Shown here: piece after piece, positions 33,301 to 46,416 of the stretch
How the letters are laid out: every line of letters starts with the position of its first letter
Numbering within the stretch: position 1 is the stretch's first letter
Assembly (NCBI RefSeq): GCF_000213175.1
Contig: NW_009799179.1
Span: 5,491,658 to 5,555,657 of the forward strand
Direction: 5' to 3'
Length of the DNA stretch: 64,000 bases
Source of the DNA: Neurospora tetrasperma FGSC 2508
Lineage: Eukaryota; Ascomycota; Sordariomycetes; Sordariales; Sordariaceae
The notes under the pieces: model-generated
Database searches by the model: none
The model's input: the letters and a program-made list of their open reading frames with translations, nothing else
Told to the model about the DNA's origin: nothing
Translations under genes and position numbers: made by a program

Positions 33301-36300
33301 CCTTTCTCGCTTACCGCCGTGTTTCCTCACATGCAGAATTTCCGCTCTCACAATTCTGTACGATATTAGCATCTGCTTTCTGCTGCGCAGGGCCACATAA
33401 ATCATATTCTATGGATATGGGAACCTTCGGCGCTGATGCTGACATTCACCCGAAGTTGGTTTTTTTTTTTCTTATTTTTTTTTTCAGGGATATCTGGATG
33501 AAGTCCAAGTAGCCACGCGGGCCACGCGGGACAAAGGGAATCCGGAGGTTCCACTCAGACACTCGCTCACAAGGTTCCGAAGGTTGGAGTCCGCATGGGG
33601 AGCTGGGGTTGACAACCCCGGCTGCCACGCCGTGGTGGTGGAGGTCGCGGCAGTAGGAGTGTGGTTTACTGGTTTGTGGACGGTGTCGTTCGTGATTTGC
33701 AAGTTGCAGTCTGCGTCAGCTGCTTGCCGCTGTTGCAGACAACATGCCAATCAGCATCTGCGCAAGTCATGACTGATCGTTTTCACCCCTGCCGCTCCAC
33801 ATGCAATGCATCACCACACCACCTGGCTCCCTGGCTCCACGGTTCCTTGGCTTCGACCATCTGCTCGGCCCCCTCACCTCCATTAACAAGTCAAGGGTTA
33901 AGCTCCCAAAACCACCCCCTCAATAAGGCCTCGCGGCTTCTCCCACACCCTCTATCTCAATTTTCCGCCCTGGGCTCTAGTTTGTTTCAATCGGCATTAT
34001 TACTCTCCAGGGTTCATGGAACATCATTCTTTGTTGACTCGGCTCCCCGGATCGCAAATCATTGTGATGAATATTTGATATGCAGGTCGACCGGCGAGTT
34101 CTAGTTTTCATATGCTCAGTGAACAAGGAAAATCCGACTTAGCAGGCAAAAACGGGACAGATGACCAGAATAGTCGTGCTTGCCGTCACGAATGAGTTTT
34201 TGACTTGCCTTGCAGCAATGAGTCAACCTTTTCAGGTTATTCCTCCGGATGGAGCGTTATCGTGCCTAGGCAACCAGGCAACCGTACTCTTGTAATGTGA
34301 AACAGCCTATCGCATGTATGTCGGCAGCTCATCAATCCCCTACTTTCCCCAAGGCTTCGTGTGCCCTTCATATGATGGTATGTGACTTGCAAATGGCTTG
34401 ACCCAAGGCTCGACCTTGCGGGGCTGTAACCTTACAACATGTGCTTTCTTCATGATAGGCCTGCCCACTGGAGGCTTTGACCCCTGGATCTGAACCTTTC
34501 CAGCCGTGTATATGAGTCTCATCATGATCACGTCCATCGTGTCCTGAGCACCTGGCATAGCTGAGAGTAGACAGGCTGCCTTGACTGACTCTCGCTTAAA
34601 TTTATCTCCGCCAAGTCATCTTGGCGAATATCCGGTGATATATAAATCTTTGTAAGTTACGCACCAATGCACCACAAGTCTTTGGACGTCGTTAGCGGGG
34701 CCCGGATCCAAACTGGGGTGTCTACACAGTAAGACAAGGGAGGGACAGCCCAAAATGCAGGGACTAAAAGGAGCACCTTTTGAACTCGGCTGCAGCATCG
34801 GTGCCAATGTGAGGAATGGAAAGGTGATGTCGTGTAACCAGCGAACGGTATCTACCACGCGAAGCGTGTCTGAAGCCTCTTGAGATATCTGGACCATTTA
34901 CCAGTTTACTATCTCGAGTTGATGAAAGAGCACGGCCTTGAATCGAAGCACCAAATATGGCGGCTATAGGTAGCGAACGGGTCTTACTGCAGTCAGATTA
35001 ATACCGCCGTATGTCATACAAACAGGAAGCGTAAACTATGCACCGTTACAAAAACCTTGAGCCAAAAAACATTTGTTTAAGATGTTCGGCTGGACCTGCG
35101 AGAGTGCAGATCGTGGAAAGCTCCCACTCCGAGCTGACATCATCTGGTCGGCTCGAGTTTCAAACGGCTTTACGGGACGACTCCCACTCGGTTCGGTTCA
35201 ATTTTTTCCTTCCAAGTGAAGGCCACCTATGCTGAGTAGAAATACTGGGTCACAATTCTAGTCGGACTTATGTTGCTCGCTCGGAGAAAGCGTCAAATAC
35301 CCGCTTTCGAGCCATCCGGCAGTCATACCCATTCGGGATTGTTGGATGTTAGGGCGACCCTGGTTGTCTGAACTGTGACGCGCAGGACGCAGTGTTAAAG
35401 CTTGACTTAACCAATGGCAACGCGCAGTTTACTCGCCAGGGAAACGCCCCTCAATCGCCGCTAAAGTAGGATAATCGCCGTAACTTGCCTGTTTATGTTC
35501 AGAAAGAGGTAAAAAGACACCATCGATTGTTGAGTTCGTATCTTTTGGTTTGTACCCAGCGATTGAGAAGAGGATAACGAGAGGCAGAGGAGGTCGGTAG
35601 TGCATTCAACAATCAGACATTGTCAAGCCGAACTCGAAGTCAGAGTGGAAGGCACAGCCAGGATTGTCGGGAAAGACATCAGATGCCCCACTGCGCTGAT
35701 CAGAACCGGGCGCGGCCTGCCAACCACCTACTTCACAATCTGCACGTCAACAAGGCTGGTAGGGTGTTGTACATTTCGATTTGACGCCTGGTTGCTAGAC
35801 TCGTACACTATGAAGTTGAATTCATACATATACAGTACCTACCTCTCGATGTTCCGCAGTAGGTCATACTCCCCAGACTGAAAAGCGTCCACCTCTGCAT
35901 AGTTGAAGCACGCTTCAATGAACAGACCTGATAAGGCATTTTCGACGTGCCATGGCGGGTAGAGAACGTGTTAGTAGAGTGGAGATTGGCATGCCCTTTC
36001 TGTGGATTTGGTCTCGTTGACGAGGGTCTCTGATACTGAATGAATGTACTGTGGGCTAATCGCAGCATTTACAACTTCTGTCATCCCCACAAATTTTCCC
36101 CTAGCATCCACCAAAAAGATTAAGGCTATACATACTCCTACGTTCAGACGACGTCGAGGCCATCAATTTCTTGATGCTTTTCCTGCCATGGCTTCATTCT
36201 CAGCAAGTGAATGCTGTACGACTCAATATTTGGCTCCGCTGTGAAGCTATAGAGCGGGATTTTCTCAACGGCAAAAACCTGGCAGGTCATTATCAATCAT

Positions 36301-39139
36301 TCTTGTTCTCATGACTACACTACATGAGGTAGCAATGTCCATGCTCCCTAGCAAATGCTTTTGCTGCACATGCTCGACATGGTACATACATCTGCATCGA
36401 AGATTGAGATCGCAGCTGTCTTCCATCTCCTTACAACTATCCTAACTCCATTTGTATACTTACACCTTATCAGATACACTCAGCGACGATATCCTCGTAC
36501 TCTGTATTGTTTGGGTCGCTGGTAGCTGTTTACATAGCACATACTCCGAAGCTCTAGGCGTCTATCTAACATCGTGGCTTGTAGGGGCCACCTTTCCCCA
36601 TGTCTCCATCTTCTCAACAGATGCGGTCGCCCCACTTGTATTGGCTAGAGCGCTTCGTCATTGTAAGCGGGGAGGTGTTCCAGGCCAGGGTAGGATTCAT
36701 ATCATGTCCTGTGATATTATTCACGATGCAGCTGACGGCGTGACGCTTCACTCCCTGTATTTTTGCGAATATTGTGCGACCCATATTTGGTACACTCTTC
36801 GTTCTCCGACAGTTCCATGGATGGAAGTAGAGTCTCAGAGAACTAGAAAAGGGTCTCAATTTGTAGTTGATCACACATCTCCTGCGAACGTTGGGCCCAT
36901 GATATGTATGTCGCGTGGTAGTCAGGATGCAGCAAGGGAATAAGGTGCAGTATGCAAAGTGTACTTGGAAATTCCGCCGCTTCCCTGCAGGTGGATATGT
37001 ACTTGGAAGGTGGTTTGGGCCTTTGCATTATTCGAGAATTTGCCGACAAAGCTCGTGGTCTCACAGATTCGACGTCCACACTAACAGCATACCCGGCTCC
37101 CGTCCCAAGACGTCCCAGCAGGTCGTTCCGCACCCTCCTATTCCACGTCAAGGTTGCAAAGTCACACTGCCGCCATACTCAACTGCGGCTACAAGGATTT
37201 TTCACGAGAGCGACAACAGTCCGACTCGCACTTGGCACAAGCCGTTAACACCGCTCTTGGAGTGTCTGTTCTTACACGAATACGATCGATGCTATAGACT
37301 TACTCGCTGTCGCTGTCGATATCACCTCGCCTAGAGTCATAATGACTGGAGACCCTCTAGGTAGGCTCCGGTAGGGCTTACATCTGTATATTCAGATCGT
37401 AACAGCGTAACGTATGCTACCAAGGAAAGCATAGGAGTAGGCATCTCGGGTCGGACCAAGACAATGGTAGCAGGGTGCTGGAGCCAACCGAGCTTGACAA
37501 TCCTGGACAAAACCTAACACGGCCGGGCTGATGGACCACCATGCTGCTGCTGTCACTGAAACCGTACCAGATCCATCCGTTACGGCATGAACCCCACTTT
37601 CTCCAGACTGCTAGAACTGCTTCCCGCCCATCCTCACCATCATTTAGTGTAGCATGTAGTGTGCTCGTCCAAGCCGTCCATCCTCGCCCATATTGACGCG
37701 ACACTGGTACTTGATCCACCACACCTCGGCGCCCCGAACCACCCTCCTCCAGCATTTGGGCCCTTCCCAGCGGGCACCGCAACCGCTACCTACCTACCAC
37801 TTCGAGATTGTAGCTTTGTCCAACTCTAATGCGTATGGAGAAAGAAGAGATTCAGTTCGGTTCCAGCTTCTAACTTTGTCTTTGTCCCGCCACGCGCCCG
37901 CCCGTTCATTCGGTTGAACCGCCACAACCAACAGCGAGACGAGATTCGCGGGCATATGACTTAGTACCCCATTACCAAGCAGGCCGAGTTCGACCTGATC
38001 TCACCTTGCCCGCCTTGGTACGACATCATACAGGCAGCTTCTCGGAGCTTTACTGGATGCTCTACGTATCACATCGCGGCGTTGCCTTGTTATGAGTGGC
38101 CTGGCGACTGCTATGTACACGCCCCCTCCCTTGCATTCCCATGTTCGCACTCTCCACTTCTGTCTAGGATGACCAGTCTGACAGGGGGGAGCCTGGAACA
38201 TGGGCTGCAACTGCCTGCAGAAGGCGGTCCACATGCCAAGGCCCCACCTTGTAAGCTACGCCTGCCTGCACTTGCCCACCCAAATCCTAGTGCGCTTGCG
38301 CATCTCATTGTGCTTTGCGAGCAATGATCATGGAAGGAACATGGCGACCGTACATGCTTGGAAACATGAAGCTATAAAATAGAAAAAAGGCTGATATTAT
38401 CATGTTTGAAGCCAAGGCTTAGATGATGCTCTCGTGCCCTTTTTGGGGGGGAGGGATGACACCCCGGGAAACTAGCATACGGTAGTGTAGTTTGAGGTTA
38501 TCGTATCAAGATCCGTCCAAGCATGAAGTTACAAGTTCAAGTTCTCAGAGAAAGCGATAGACACACCCGACGGCGCGCCCGGCGGGACCCGGGAACATGA
38601 GATTCCAAAAGCTGAGTGAGCGACCGGACTTTACGTACTTCTTTTCCCCCGAACTTTTATTTCTAAAAAAAAAAATTCATCTTGCCTCTTGTTCCTTCAC
38701 TTCATTCGTTCATTCGACCAGGCGAACGAACTCCATTACCTATCATCATATCTGGAGCCTGTCCCCCCCCCCTCGCCGTGCCATCACTGCAACAAGTTTC
38801 GTTCGACTGGTCAGCTCGTGGTTCTTCTGAATTGCGCCAACCAACCGTTTCACAGGTCTGGCTACCTAGCTGACTCTTGTGCGTCTTTCAGTTCCTTGCA
38901 AATCCTATAACCCCATATGCACAACCTAACTTTCTTTCTGCATCACCCAGCGCTCGTGCATTCCAAATCCGAAATCATAGCTTTGGACTCGGCTGTGACA
39001 CTTGGTCCCGCCCTTGGCTCCTCCCTACCCCCTCCCCCCCTCCTCCGGTGCGCGAGTGCTTCCACCCCCCGGCCAACCCAACTATATCAAGACACGTTGT
39101 TTCGCAGACCCGTTGACGTGGTTGACGTCGCCTGCACTC
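30328..39139. other. 8.8-kb gene-poor region between dis3 and rsc7
   Basis: Divergent region with both promoters but no supported gene in nearly 9 kb. Open frames reach 215 codons (32865-33512) but are Cys/Ser-rich, lack motifs and one ends in a T tract; they look random. Seen: CCAT repeats near 31350-31375, GATCA repeats near 31050-31068, a T-rich tract at 33460-33484, and a duplicated CACGCGGGC near 33515-33530. From about 38600 the plus strand becomes pyrimidine-rich, as expected for the rsc7 promoter and leader. Confidence 0.45.
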
Positions 39140-41872
39140 ATGTACGCAGCACAGCCAAACGGCGTTGATAGTGCAACGATCAATCCCGCTGCGCTCAACA
39201 CAGGTATGCCACCATCACATTTCTTTAGTGTCTGCCCTGCTCTGGGGTCTTGGAATATTTCCCGAACAGTTACCCCCTTGTCGCTGGTCCCTTGCGTGTG
39301 CGCGCCTGCCCCTGCGACCGGGACTGCGTGATGGGTGTCACGGTGCGTTTGCGTTTGCGTTTGCGTTTGCGTGTGCGTGAACCATGACGGTGGTGTTGGT
39401 GCCGGACGAGGCCCGGGCAAGGGTGGATCTAGTCCATTATCAACCCGACTTTGATGCCGACCCTTTCGACGGAATCCGGACGGCAACGATATTGAATCCT
39501 TCTCATCCTCCTCCGTATCCATGTTTACTACGGCGACGGGATGGCATCGAAGCGGGGAGAGTGCCTTCATTCTACAGGTGCTCGCGGGCCCAGCGATGCG
39601 CTGCCTGGGCCTAGGCCGCCTGCTGGGTCTGCGACAATGATCAAGTCATCGCCCCGCAAACCCCGTCCGCTCGGCATCCACCAGCACCCCCTCCCCGCTC
39701 CCCAGGATTCGCGGACTGCTCGCGTCTAGGCACTTCATCCCCGTCGCGTCGTTAGATTTGCCAATCGCTCTGCAATCTCGTTTTCTCTTCTTTCATCTGA
39801 AACGCTGCCGCAATATCCTTGCATGTGAAATACTGACGTGCGTGTCCGACCAGACTTGAGCGGGCCACCACGGAATCTCAAACGGGAACGTTCTCCCGAC
39901 GATTATCATTACTTAGGACCGCCAGGGTCCACTGGTGATGACGGTATGTTGTGCATTCCATCCTGATCCTGTGTATCTGTGTCGTCTGCAACTCGGTGTA
40001 CCTCGTCCCTGTTACATGTTTAGTCGTGCTACGAGGTGCTGCCGTTGAACACGCTGACAACGTTTTGCGCCCTGAACAGGTGGTGATAAGCAGCCTAGAA
40101 AGCGAGGAAGACCGATGAAGTCCAGACCATCTGGGGGTGTCCCCGAGCCCGTCGGCCAGGGCCCCGTTGCGCCGTCTATCCAACAGACACTTCCACCACA
40201 GACACCACAGAGCCAAAGTGCTCCTCTCCCACTCCCGACACAAACACCCACGTATGCCCCCGCACCCGCGCCCGCCCCCGCAGCCACGCCTCTCCAGGCC
40301 TCGCCTCCCAAGACGACCCCAACCAAGACGACCCTGAAAGCCCTGCCGACCGTTCGCGACCACACAACCGACCAGCTTGGGCCTGGCGGAGATGAATATT
40401 TGCCAAGGGAGATTGACGAGGCCGGTGAAAAAAAGGTTATGCCAAATGGGCAACTCACCGGAAATCGTGAATACAGATGCCGAACCTTTCTGGTACCCAA
40501 CCGAGGGGACAAGCTTTTCATGTTGGCCACCGAATGTGCCCGAGTTCTCGGCTACCGCGACTCATATCTGCTTTTTAATAAGAACAGGTCACTGTACAAG
40601 ATCATAGCGAACCAAGAGGAAAAGGACGACCTTGTGAACCAGGAGATCTTGCCTTTCTCGTACAGGTCACGCCAGATTGCCATCGTCACGGCCCGCAGCA
40701 TGTTCCGTCAGTTTGGTAGCAGGGTGATTACCAACGGCCGCCGCGTCAGGGACGATTACTGGGAAACAAAGGCACGGAAACAAGGCTTCACCGAGGCTGA
40801 TCTGGCCGGAGAAAAAAGACCTGGGGGAACCAAGGCCAGGGAAGCAGCCGCCGAAGCCAACCAGAACTCTATGCTCGGAGGACCTCACGGGGAGATCATC
40901 TACAACACGAACCCAGGCCCGTATGGCGCCCCTCAGCCCCTCGTACAACCAGGTATGATTGGACCGCCGCCAACAACCTCGACCAGAATGCCCGTAATAA
41001 CACTAGGACCAGATTACCATGATACTAGGAGCCGGGACTACTCAACTATTCTGAAGACTGGCCCGCGACAAGAGATTACTGGTCCGCCGTACCAGGATCG
41101 GACCCAGACTACGCCTCTATCCGAACTGCATGCGCAAGCTCACCATGCAGCCGAGTTCAACCGGGCCGTTAACCAGCAACGTGAGATGCGTGGTGATTAC
41201 CTGCAAAACCTGTGGCGAAGGCCGCACGATCAAGCCACTGCCACGAACCTGAACCAGCCGGTCGGTTCCGAAGCATCTGCTGTTCCTACCAGCCGGCCAG
41301 CCGCATCATCTCATGCCCCTAGTTCTGGGTTACAGCAACCTGCCATCGTGCCAAACCAGAGCCCTCAAATGATGATGACGGCGGCACCGTACTCGCAGCC
41401 CCTTCATGCACAGGCTTCGGCCACTCAAGGTACAATGAGAGGTATGGCTCCAGCTCCAGCTCAGAACAGCTCGAAGCCAACAAACTCCTCGTCAGCTTCT
41501 AGCGGAAGCATGCCACAACCCGGCCAGAACTACGGTTATACCAATTCCCAAATGTGGCCCCCGACGCCCCAGACGCCGCAGCACAGCTACTCAGCCTACA
41601 CTGCCCAGCCCCAACAGCCCCATTCCCAGCAGTCCCCTGCTCCCCAGTTGCGACACTCGGGTTCTGGAAGCCAGGTTCAGCCAAATAACTTGTCTTACTC
41701 GACTATGCCCAGCATGAACCAAGGCTATGGTGCTCCCTCTCAGGGGATGTACTCAAATGACCAAACTCCGCGCCAATACATGCACCAGAGCGCACCATCC
41801 CCGGCCGTTTCGCAGCCATGGACCCAACAACAGCAAACTCCTGCTACGTGGTGGACCAACCAACCACAGTAG
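39140..41872 (+). CDS. rsc7: chromatin-remodelling complex subunit Rsc7/Npl6 (Rsc7/Swp82 family)
   Basis: Nuclear subunit of a SWI/SNF-class remodelling complex (RSC or SWI/SNF). Exons 39140-39203, 39854-39943, 40080-41872 give 648 residues. Exon 1 reads MYAAQPNGVDSATINPAALNT and exon 2 DLSGPPRNLKRERSPDDYHYLGPPGSTGDD. Exon 3 opens with an AT-hook-like KQPRKRGRPMKSR. The family core runs from about residue 173: NGQLTGNREYRCRTFLVPNRGDKLFMLATECARVLGYRDSYLLFNKNRSLYKI, then EEKDDLVNQEILPFSYRSRQIAIVTARSMFRQFGSRVITNGRRVRDDYWE. The C-terminal 350 residues are Gln/Pro/Ser-rich and end in a tract with several Gln runs. Intron 1 is long (650 bp) and holds a hexanucleotide repeat; an extra small exon there cannot be excluded. 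The core is certain and the first exon likely. Confidence 0.88.
39344..39378. repeat. TGCGTT hexanucleotide repeat in rsc7 intron 1
   Basis: About five direct copies of TGCGTT followed by a degenerate GTGTGCGTG. It lies in the long first intron. Short tandem repeat; no function evident. Confidence 0.8.
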
Positions 41873-43478
41873 ATGAGGACGACGCTGTGACGGTGCGCAT
41901 TTGGTTCGGTGTGACCAGCCATGTTGTTGATGCGGCGCCATTCATGACACTTCTGCCTCATTCCAGGAGGGAAAACGATTGCTAGAAATATCACGCCTGC
42001 CGCCCGGTCATCCTTCGATTTCCGAGTTTCAAACGTTTCAAAGATACCCCAGTATTCGACTCATTGGAGAGGCGAGCGAGCCTCTTGTTGGGCGGGCGTG
42101 CAATTGGTTTGCAGTATTCGGTTTTCCGATATCGGATCATAGAGGAGTGCATGGTGGATGGAGGGCTAGTAACATGTTTGTCGGTTCCTTTTTATTCTTT
42201 TTTTTCGGATGATACCTCTTTTGTTGGCGTGCTGGATCTGCTGGCTCTCCAGATCCCTACTCTCTTTTTTCCCAACTCGCGAAGTACTCAACGGCTGTAC
42301 ACATGAGCTTTTTACCGACTCGGAAACTCGGGTGATTGGCGATTCTGTGGTTATTATGGCTTTCCGTTATATGATTCCCGGCGGTTTCGTATGCTTGGGG
42401 TGCTAGGCAGGGGTTCTCAGCCCTGCAGTGCTTGGTACGAGGAGACAGGAGGAAGGAAATGTTTCTTGGTCACATACGAGTGTTATACCCTGTTTTTTTG
42501 CGGTGGCAGAATGTATTTCTTTGCGCCTGGGTCTGGCTTCGACTCTTCTTCCCTGGCTTTTTTATGACCCCTTCTTTATTCACTTTCCGAATACAAATTT
42601 TCCTTGGTTTTGTTCGGTCAGCAAGGACTTGTTTGGATAACGCACCATGTAGCGGTTTAGGGTACGCTCTTCTCAAATTGGATTATCCTTTACGGCGACG
42701 CTTCAGTTTCTATCTTGCCTCACTTCCATGTTTCCGCAACCTCGTGTTATATTTGACTATTGATGTACGAGTCTTCTTCGGCCCCTGTCCAGCTCCTAAC
42801 TCTTTATGTCTTCCAGGCTGGGTGCAGATGTATGCCTGTGTTGACGGCGATATCAGCACAGGAACAACTTTCTTCTTTCTTCTGGAAGCATGAAGCCAGC
42901 CATCACGTGTTTCATTTCTTCAGGCACTTCAGCTCGTAGGTAACTTTCGCTTCTGGCACCCCAACCTCACAGGATGAGGGGGGCGACCGCCTCAATGGCT
43001 GTATTGATCTCCCTATGCTCAATCCCTGGTTTCTCCTCAAGAGTGCTATCCCCGATACTGGCCGTTAACCGCTTCGAACACTTCTTACATTAAAGTATAT
43101 CAGGTAGTTGAGTATGCTTGACCCACTAGGCTCCATGAGCCCGCTGAGGATATAACAATTTGATCGGGCTCAGATTTCCATGACGGTATCTCGTCCACAA
43201 GAATCCTCCACGATATTTAACGGCAACAGTGTGTGAACATGGACGACAATGATTATGTTACTGAGAATGACCCAGTGACCATACCCGATTAGTTATTCCA
43301 AGCTCATCTCGCCGTTGGCTGTGCTATTCTTCGCCGGCCCGTATCATCACAAAACAATCGCAATAGCATTGATATCTACTTTGACCACCCGGTCTACCAA
43401 TCTCAACTAGCTTCCATCCGTCATACCAACAAACCAGCTCACTATTATGATCACTTAGCGCCCATAAAAACCATCATA
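41873..43478. other. convergent intergenic between rsc7 and trs65
   Basis: 1.6 kb with the 3' regions of both genes. A 153-codon plus frame at 42432-42893 is Phe/Cys/Leu-rich because the DNA is T-rich, and I do not accept it as a gene. Nothing else seen. Confidence 0.45.
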
Positions 43479-45651
43479 TCACTCCACAGACACTTCCTCA
43501 AACACCTCCCTCTCACCACCCTTGTCATCACCCCCCTCCTCCTTCTTCTCCCCATCCTTCCTCCCTGCCCTGACAACAATAGCAGGCAACTCCCTAACAT
43601 CCACATGCTCCTGACTCCCCAAATCCACAATCCTCACCGCCTCAATCCCCAACACCCCCTCTTTAAGCGCCAAAAACCTCAGCTCCACCACAGCGCACGC
43701 ATTGGGAGCAAGGGGCCCCACGCGCGCGTCCGCAGACAAACAAACCACCTCGGTGCTGTCCACCACGCTGCTGCGCTGCATCGCGTGCACCACGTTATCG
43801 TCCAGCACGGCGTCCGCGATAAGCGGGTCGCGCTTGTTAGAGGGCGCCGCGGTGGATAAGGCGCGGTGCGTACGGACTTCGTTCCGGCGACGTTTAGGGA
43901 GGGCGTAGAGGGCTAGTTTACGCTGGGAGGCGGGAGAGCCAGAGGTGGTGGAGGTGGTGTTGGTGGTGGTGGTGGTGGACGGGGTGGTGAGGATGGTGGG
44001 GATGCCATCGCCGCCGATGCCGCTGATACCACTGATGGCGTTGGTGATGCTGATGCTGTTGCTGCGGGTGGTGATGATGCCGTTGGTGGTGGTAGTGGTG
44101 GTGTTGGCGGAGGTGGAGGTGGAAGTCGAAGAGGTGCCAGTGGCGCCTTCGGGTTTAGTGCGGTTGACGACGAACACCGTCCAGGCAAATTCCTCACCGG
44201 CGTACACGGGCCGGTCGGGCCCAACAAAGGTCACGGTGATGCCAAAGTCCGGGACGGGCGTCTCGAAGATGCGCTGCGTGGTGATGGAGGCCTCGAGCGA
44301 GGGGAGCGCGTCCGGGCGGGTGACGGAGGGCGAGACGAGCGGCATCGAGTCGACGCCGCCCGAAATAGAGAGCTGGCTAGGCTTGTGTCTGCGTTCGATC
44401 GGCTTCGTCATGGGCGTGCCGAAGCCCGGGTTGACGGGCAGTGTAAAGTCCAGTGGCGTGGTCCAGGACATGGTCAGTTTCGGGGTGCAGGGGTCGGCGC
44501 CTTTGGGCTGGACGAGGACCGCCACCTCGACTGTGATGATGAGCTCTCGAGAAGGGTGCTTGCTGATGATCTCGAGCTGACGCGGTGCGAGTCGGTAAAG
44601 GAAGGTGAGATGGTCGTGGGCGACGCAGTGCAGGGGGAGGGCCATAAGATCTTGGTTGTTGAGATCGTCAACTGTGCCGTCGGTTACGGCTAGGTCGATC
44701 TTTCGCAAGGCGGCTTCGCAGTCGAAGAAGGGGGTGAAATCCACCTCAAGGAGGGCGATTAACGCTGGACTTGGTGGGCTTGTGTTGGGCCGCGCGAAGC
44801 GTACCCGCGTGTGGACGACGGGATAGACTCGAAGTCTGAGGCTTTGCATGCCCCTGAACAGACGTAGTGGTTGTTTTGTTTGTGTGACGGGAGCGACTCT
44901 GGATACCCGGAGAGCGGAAAGACGGGGCTGAATCCCGCCTAACATTGGGTCATCGGAGAAGGACTCGAGAAGGTTGAGGCCTGCTGGTGCGCAACTTTGC
45001 ATGTAGCCCTCGTCGGCCATGTCTCGAGATTTCCTGGGATCAAGGAGCTTCAAGCCGGCAGTTGCTGCAAAGACAATAGAGGGTGCTTGTAGTCTGATCC
45101 TTGGTCGTGATACGAAGACGGGCATCCTCCAGATGGCGTAAACATATAAATCCTTTCCATAATCGGCTTTGCTGTCCCCTTCCTCTTCGGCCTTCTCCTT
45201 TTCATTCTCCTCCTCCCCAGTACTCAAGATGATGGCATCGGCTGGATCTGGAACGAGTCCAGTGTAGATAATTTCTGCTGCCGGAGGACCTTCACGGTCG
45301 GATCCATGGCCGTTCACGATCTGAGCCTCTAATGTAACGACTATACGGGATAGCGAGGATCGTAGTGTGTCCTCATATTGGTGAGGGGTACGGAGTACAA
45401 GATAGACATCAGCCGTCTCATCTGCAGTCAGGGAATAAGTAAAGTGAGAAGACAGTGCGGGTACGTGATGCCAACCTCATACCGAAAAACAGCACATCTC
45501 GTTGACTGATGCCTTCTAGCAAGCTTGGTGGTGAATTTGTGTCTGCCTTAAAATTGGAAGCCGAGGGGATGATGTAACTGAAATAGGACTGTTCCAAAAA
45601 TGCTTGGCCATCATCGTGGGTGTCGTCGTCGTCATTCATGTTATTAACCAT
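43479..45651 (-). CDS. trs65: TRAPPII complex subunit Trs65
   Basis: A TRAPPII-specific subunit of the Golgi tethering and Rab-exchange complex. Two exons, 45651-45483 and 45421-43479 (intron 61 bp), giving 703 residues. The join restores GISQRDVLFFDETADVYLVLRTP, and the frame continues RSSLSRIVVTLEAQIVNGHGSD into the large exon. The rest follows the fungal Trs65 pattern: an N-terminal region, then LEVDFTPFFDCEAALRKIDL, HDHLTFLYRL and beta-rich C-terminal parts such as FGITVTFVGPDRPVYAGEEFAWTVFVVNRT. A Ser/Thr/Asn-rich insert made by GTG/GGT triplet expansion (gene-strand ACC/CAC) interrupts the C-terminal domain at about 43930-44145. The C-terminus is acidic and Lys-rich. The family is assigned by overall resemblance rather than a catalytic motif; it shares a divergent promoter region with prp40. 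Confidence 0.8.
43930..44145 (-). repeat. Ser/Thr/Asn low-complexity insert in trs65
   Basis: Degenerate GTG/GGT triplet expansion on the plus strand, encoding runs of Thr, Ser and Asn interspersed with Ile/Gly on the gene strand. It is flanked on both sides by ordinary beta-type sequence, so it is likely a surface loop. Confidence 0.75.
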
Positions 45652-46416
45652 TGCGTTGTGGAGATATGAGTGAGTGTCGTGGGCTCGGTTGTTTGCCTCT
45701 CCTGGGTCTTTGTGTGAGGCCAGCAGTAAGGTACTTGGCTGGCCAGTTACGGTGGACGCTGGTTATGATGATGAATTTCCGCTCCTCTGGTTTGAATACC
45801 GTGTTTCCTGCTGGTCCAATCGCGGAGTATACTAAAGATGCCCCGTCATAAATTGTGCAGTGTTCTTCCAGTACACTAGATCAGATATGTGGAAGGTACT
45901 ACAGTGAAGGCATTCAGGGGTCGTACGTGGACTGAACCGGGCGCCGGTGTTAAGGTAACCGGGACCGACTGTGAGGTTGAGTAACACCGCAAGTCCACAA
46001 CACAACGAACGGCAAGCGCCCGGCCGGCGTCTTCTGAACCGGGCACGGCAGTCAGTGACAGCGACAGGCCTGAAGTGCCAGGGGCGACCCTAGGCAGAGT
46101 GACAGCCTGAGCAATCCACAGCCCCACGGAAGCTGGAATGGTCTGTGCCACGCACTCCCCGGCTACCTTATGGTCTTGGCATTTGAATCGCTGGACCGCA
46201 AACTGCCAAACTGCAGTGGATCCGTGCATTTTCCCCGTCACTCTTTCGCCTGTCGCGCATTTTCTTGGGGTCCCGGCCTCTTCCAATTCGCAGCCTCGAA
46301 AGATTTCTTCAACCCCACGACCGCATCGCTTCCGGACCCCCGACCACCTATAACTAGGCGGAAATATCTACGGAAAGGAACATCTCTTTTCAGTATCGAC
46401 CACATACTCAGTCACG
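45652..46416. other. divergent promoter region of trs65 and prp40
   Basis: 765 bp between two start codons pointing apart. A minus frame at 45876-46286 (136 codons) is open, but it overlaps the likely promoter, has no family resemblance and joins nothing by splicing that I can see. Confidence 0.5.

Noticed and set aside
32865-33512. 215-codon plus frame
   Set aside because: Cys/Met/Ser-rich with no motif and ends by running through a T tract.
42432-42893. 153-codon plus frame after rsc7
   Set aside because: Phe/Leu/Cys-rich translation of T-rich 3' flanking DNA, no motif.
45876-46286. 136-codon minus frame as an upstream exon of trs65
   Set aside because: trs65 has a good start at 45651, no splice sites link the two, and the frame covers the likely prp40 promoter.
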